Source of the DNA: Acidobacteriota bacterium
Lineage (GTDB): Bacteria; Acidobacteriota; HRBIN11
NCBI GenBank assembly: GCA_030550225.1
Contig: JAUQPV010000151.1
Coordinates: 1 to 6,460 of the forward strand
Direction: 5' to 3'
DNA length: 6,460 bases
This document shows, piece after piece, positions 5,003 through 6,460 of the stretch. The translations under genes and the position numbers were made by a program. Below the pieces are notes generated by a model. That model had not been told where the DNA came from, did no database searches, and saw nothing but the letters and a program-made list of their open reading frames with translations. Each line of letters starts with the position of its first letter. Within the stretch, counting starts at the first letter, position 1.

Positions 5003-5058
5003 TTGGGCAATTCGGCAGGTCGGCAGATAGGCAGGTGGGTAGATAGGGGAGTGGGCGG
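5003..5058 (+). repeat. Octamer array, GGCAG type (7 units)
   Basis: Seven consecutive 8-nt units are in register: TTGGGCAA, TTCGGCAG, GTCGGCAG, ATAGGCAG, GTGGGTAG, ATAGGGGA, GTGGGCGG. This is the longest array in the window. Its first two units resemble the CAATTCGG octamers and the rest drift to GGCAG/GGTAG, linking the two octamer subfamilies. It starts 23 nt after the aldo/keto reductase stop. Confidence 0.7.
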
Positions 5059-5423
5059 CTCCGAGGGATGTCTCAGCGAGCTCCTTTGGCTGAACGGAGA
5101 AATTACCCAAGAGACTTGAGCATACGTCGCCCCCACGGCTGGGCGGCCCTGGACCCCGATCATGGCGACTCCTCCAGGTCCGGGGGTTGGATACCCGGTG
5201 ACTCAAAGAAGCCGCTTCCCTAAGACCCGATGCCGGCGTAAGGTGACCCGGCGGGTCGCCCCGCGAGACGCACCGCCCCGCATCCCTTTCATAGATCAAT
5301 AACCGCCAGGGTCGATAGAAGTTTCGAGTATGCGTTTAGCATCCCCGGAAATGCGCTACAGGGAGGCAAAGGACGCCGAGGGACGCAGGACAATTCGACT
5401 CGATGGGTCAAGTCATCTGGAAG
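5059..5423. other. Non-coding gap between convergent genes, no recognised gene
   Basis: About 365 nt without a conserved reading frame on either strand. I looked for tRNA arms and for the cores of the common riboswitches, 6S, tmRNA and SRP RNA, and recognised none. The one clear structure is a hairpin at 5242-5260: GGTGACCC pairs with GGGTCGCC over GGC (eight pairs, one wobble), with no T-run beside it. A second weak stem, CCGGG/CCCGG, lies near 5180-5198. The content could be leader or trailer sequence of the flanking genes, or an unknown RNA. Confidence 0.4.
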
Positions 5424-5458
5424 CCTTTCCCGCGGGAGAGGAGAGGGCAGGGAAGGGG
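5424..5458. repeat. CTCTC/GAGAG hairpin repeat, copy 2
   Basis: CCTTTCC (5424-5430) pairs with GGAGAGG (5435-5441) over a CGCG loop, with seven pairs including one wobble. The tail AGAGGGCAGGGAAGGGG follows. The plan is the same as the copy at 2582-2621: pyrimidine arm, GGGAGAG arm, then a G-rich GCAGG tail. The copies are diverged, so this is family resemblance and not a recent duplication. Confidence 0.45.
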
Positions 5459-5523
5459 TGGAACGGCTTCAGTGCGCGTGGAGCGGATCCACCGCAAGAT
5501 CACAGGACGTCCCTGCAACGGCT

Positions 5524-5547
5524 GACATTCCGACTGCCCATCTGCCC
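5524..5547 (-). repeat. Octamer array, GGGCAGAT type, inverted (3 units)
   Basis: On the + strand the units read GACATTCC, GACTGCCC, ATCTGCCC. On the - strand they are GGGCAGAT, GGGCAGTC, GGAATGTC. The array is the inverse-orientation relative of the GGCAG array at 5003-5058 and lies 22 nt past the nadA stop. Confidence 0.45.
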
Positions 5548-5569
5548 AGGACAATGGCTCATCCCGGCG

Positions 5570-6460
5570 TCACCGGATTTCCAGCATCTGCTCGATGGCC
5601 CGCCGGGCCCGGGCCGCCACGGAACGTGGGACGTGGACGACGGCCTCGTCCTGATAGGGGTTCTTGGGGTCGCAGCAGTCGTCGCAGAAGACGATCTCGA
5701 TGCGGTCTTCCCGGAGGCTTCGCAGGAGCTTTTCGAAGGTGTTTGCCTTCATGTAGTCGCACACGGAGGCCGCCGCCACGGGGACAAACTCCTTTTCGGG
5801 GACTTCCTTGCGGAGGCGGTACACAAGGCCCTTTTCAGTCGCCACGATGAACTTCCGGGCCGGGGACGCCTTGGCCCGCTCGACCATCTGTTCGGTCGAG
5901 AGAAAATAGGCGCTCCCGTGGGGGATCCGGCCTGACTCGACCTCGCTCAGACAGTAGGACGCACAGCCGCACTCGGGGTGGATCATTAGCTCGGCCTCGC
6001 CCGAGGCCAACTCTCGATGGTACTTCATGACGGCCCACGTGAGGGCGTCGGTCCCGATCTTCTCGTGAACGTAACAGCAAGCGTTCCAGCCGTCCTTGGA
6101 GTACTCGTAGATCTCGATGAGGTTGGGGTCGACGCCCTGGCGGGCCGCCCGGGCCCGCATGACGTAGCCGAGGTACTTGTCCGGCAGGAAGAGGATCTTC
6201 CGGCCCGGGAAATGGCGGGCCGCGTAGACCAGGATGGCATCCGTATTGCGGGACGTCGTCACGAAGTCGCTGAGGGCCTTCGTGTAGACGTCGCTGTTGA
6301 TGTACGTGACGACGATGCCGTCCGGGTGGGCCCGCTTCCAATTTTCGACCCACTCGTAGTCGGTCCCGAAGACGAGGGAACAGCCGAGAGCCTGGGGGGT
6401 GTCGCTGACGAAGACCCGGGCCTGGTCGCCGACGATGATCTTGGCCGTCGAGGCCATGAA
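5570..6460 (-). CDS. nadA: Quinolinate synthase A, N terminus outside the window
   Basis: NadA condenses iminoaspartate (from NadB) with dihydroxyacetone phosphate to quinolinate, the first committed precursor of NAD. It uses a [4Fe-4S] cluster. Numbering from the Met at 6457, the three expected cluster cysteines are present: Cys26 (ALGCSL), Cys128 (CCYVHE) and Cys233 (SVCDYMK). Other signatures are TYINSDVYTKALSDF (51-65), LPDKYLG (91-97), HPEC (160-163) and ATEKGLVYRLRKEVPEK (206-222). The Met at 6457 is not the start: FMASTAKI aligns with the internal FMGETAKI of NadA, and the preceding Phe codon fills the last three bases. About 90 N-terminal residues should lie to the right. Six extra cysteines occur in two clusters, CGCASYC (163-169) and CDDCC (258-262). 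nadB or nadC may lie beyond the edge. It is convergent with the aldo/keto reductase. Confidence 0.97.
   Translation of the reverse strand, partial: FMASTAKIIVGDQARVFVSDTPQALGCSLVFGTDYEWVENWKRAHPDGIVVTYINSDVYTKALSDFVTTSRNTDAILVYAARHFPGRKILFLPDKYLGYVMRARAARQGVDPNLIEIYEYSKDGWNACCYVHEKIGTDALTWAVMKYHRELASGEAELMIHPECGCASYCLSEVESGRIPHGSAYFLSTEQMVERAKASPARKFIVATEKGLVYRLRKEVPEKEFVPVAAASVCDYMKANTFEKLLRSLREDRIEIVFCDDCCDPKNPYQDEAVVHVPRSVAARARRAIEQMLEIR

Noticed and set aside
5160..5300. Possible riboswitch or tRNA on either strand
   Set aside because: Hairpins are present, but I could match neither the T-arm of a tRNA nor the conserved cores of cobalamin, TPP, SAM, c-di-GMP or c-di-AMP riboswitches, and no suitable downstream gene follows.
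5330..5935. 201-codon + strand open frame overlapping the 3' part of nadA
   Set aside because: It is antisense to a well-supported nadA. The part outside nadA has no protein character or ribosome-binding site.

Overview
This is a 6.46-kb stretch of a GC-rich bacterial chromosome. It has strong third-position G/C bias (valine mostly GTC, leucine mostly CTC/CTG, arginine mostly CGG/CGA). The genes point to an aerobic or microaerobic free-living bacterium: haem-copper oxidase subunit I, de novo NAD synthesis, a divalent-metal exporter, and an exported ankyrin protein of the TALMWAA type. I cannot name the phylum. A thermophile or an Acidobacteriota-like lineage would fit, but that is an impression only. 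Nothing here looks phage- or transposon-derived.

Layout, left to right. (1) The 3' end of cytochrome c oxidase subunit I (ctaD), + strand, cut by the left edge. (2) A gap of about 390 nt with two short-period repeat patches, a strong 10-bp hairpin and a good sigma70-like promoter. (3) A likely three-gene + strand operon: a HEPN-domain protein (TTG start at 805, single-base frameshift near 1099), an overlapping minimal nucleotidyltransferase (MNT), and, 22 nt after the MNT stop, a FieF/YiiP-type cation diffusion facilitator. (4) A 233-nt gap with three repeat types. (5) A secreted 462-residue protein made almost entirely of 13 ankyrin repeats. (6) A 123-nt gap with two octamer patches. (7) An aldo/keto reductase, + strand. 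(8) A 590-nt gap between convergent genes with more repeats and no recognised gene. (9) Quinolinate synthase (nadA), - strand, cut by the right edge.

How the parts may work together. HEPN plus MNT is the arrangement of the two-component HEPN/MNT toxin-antitoxin or RNA-targeting modules, but the HEPN frame is broken as written and lacks the canonical HepT motif. The metal exporter probably shares its transcript. The remaining genes are unrelated housekeeping or accessory functions.

The least ordinary signal is between the genes. Every intergenic gap carries short arrays of degenerate 7- or 8-nt units, in both orientations, reminiscent of the short tandemly repeated (STRR) elements of cyanobacteria. 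One heptamer array supplies the stop codon of the MNT gene, and one octamer array lies directly against the aldo/keto reductase start. I see no convincing new multi-gene system. The repeat family, the frameshifted HEPN gene, the in-register ankyrin array and the cysteine-rich NadA are what merit attention.
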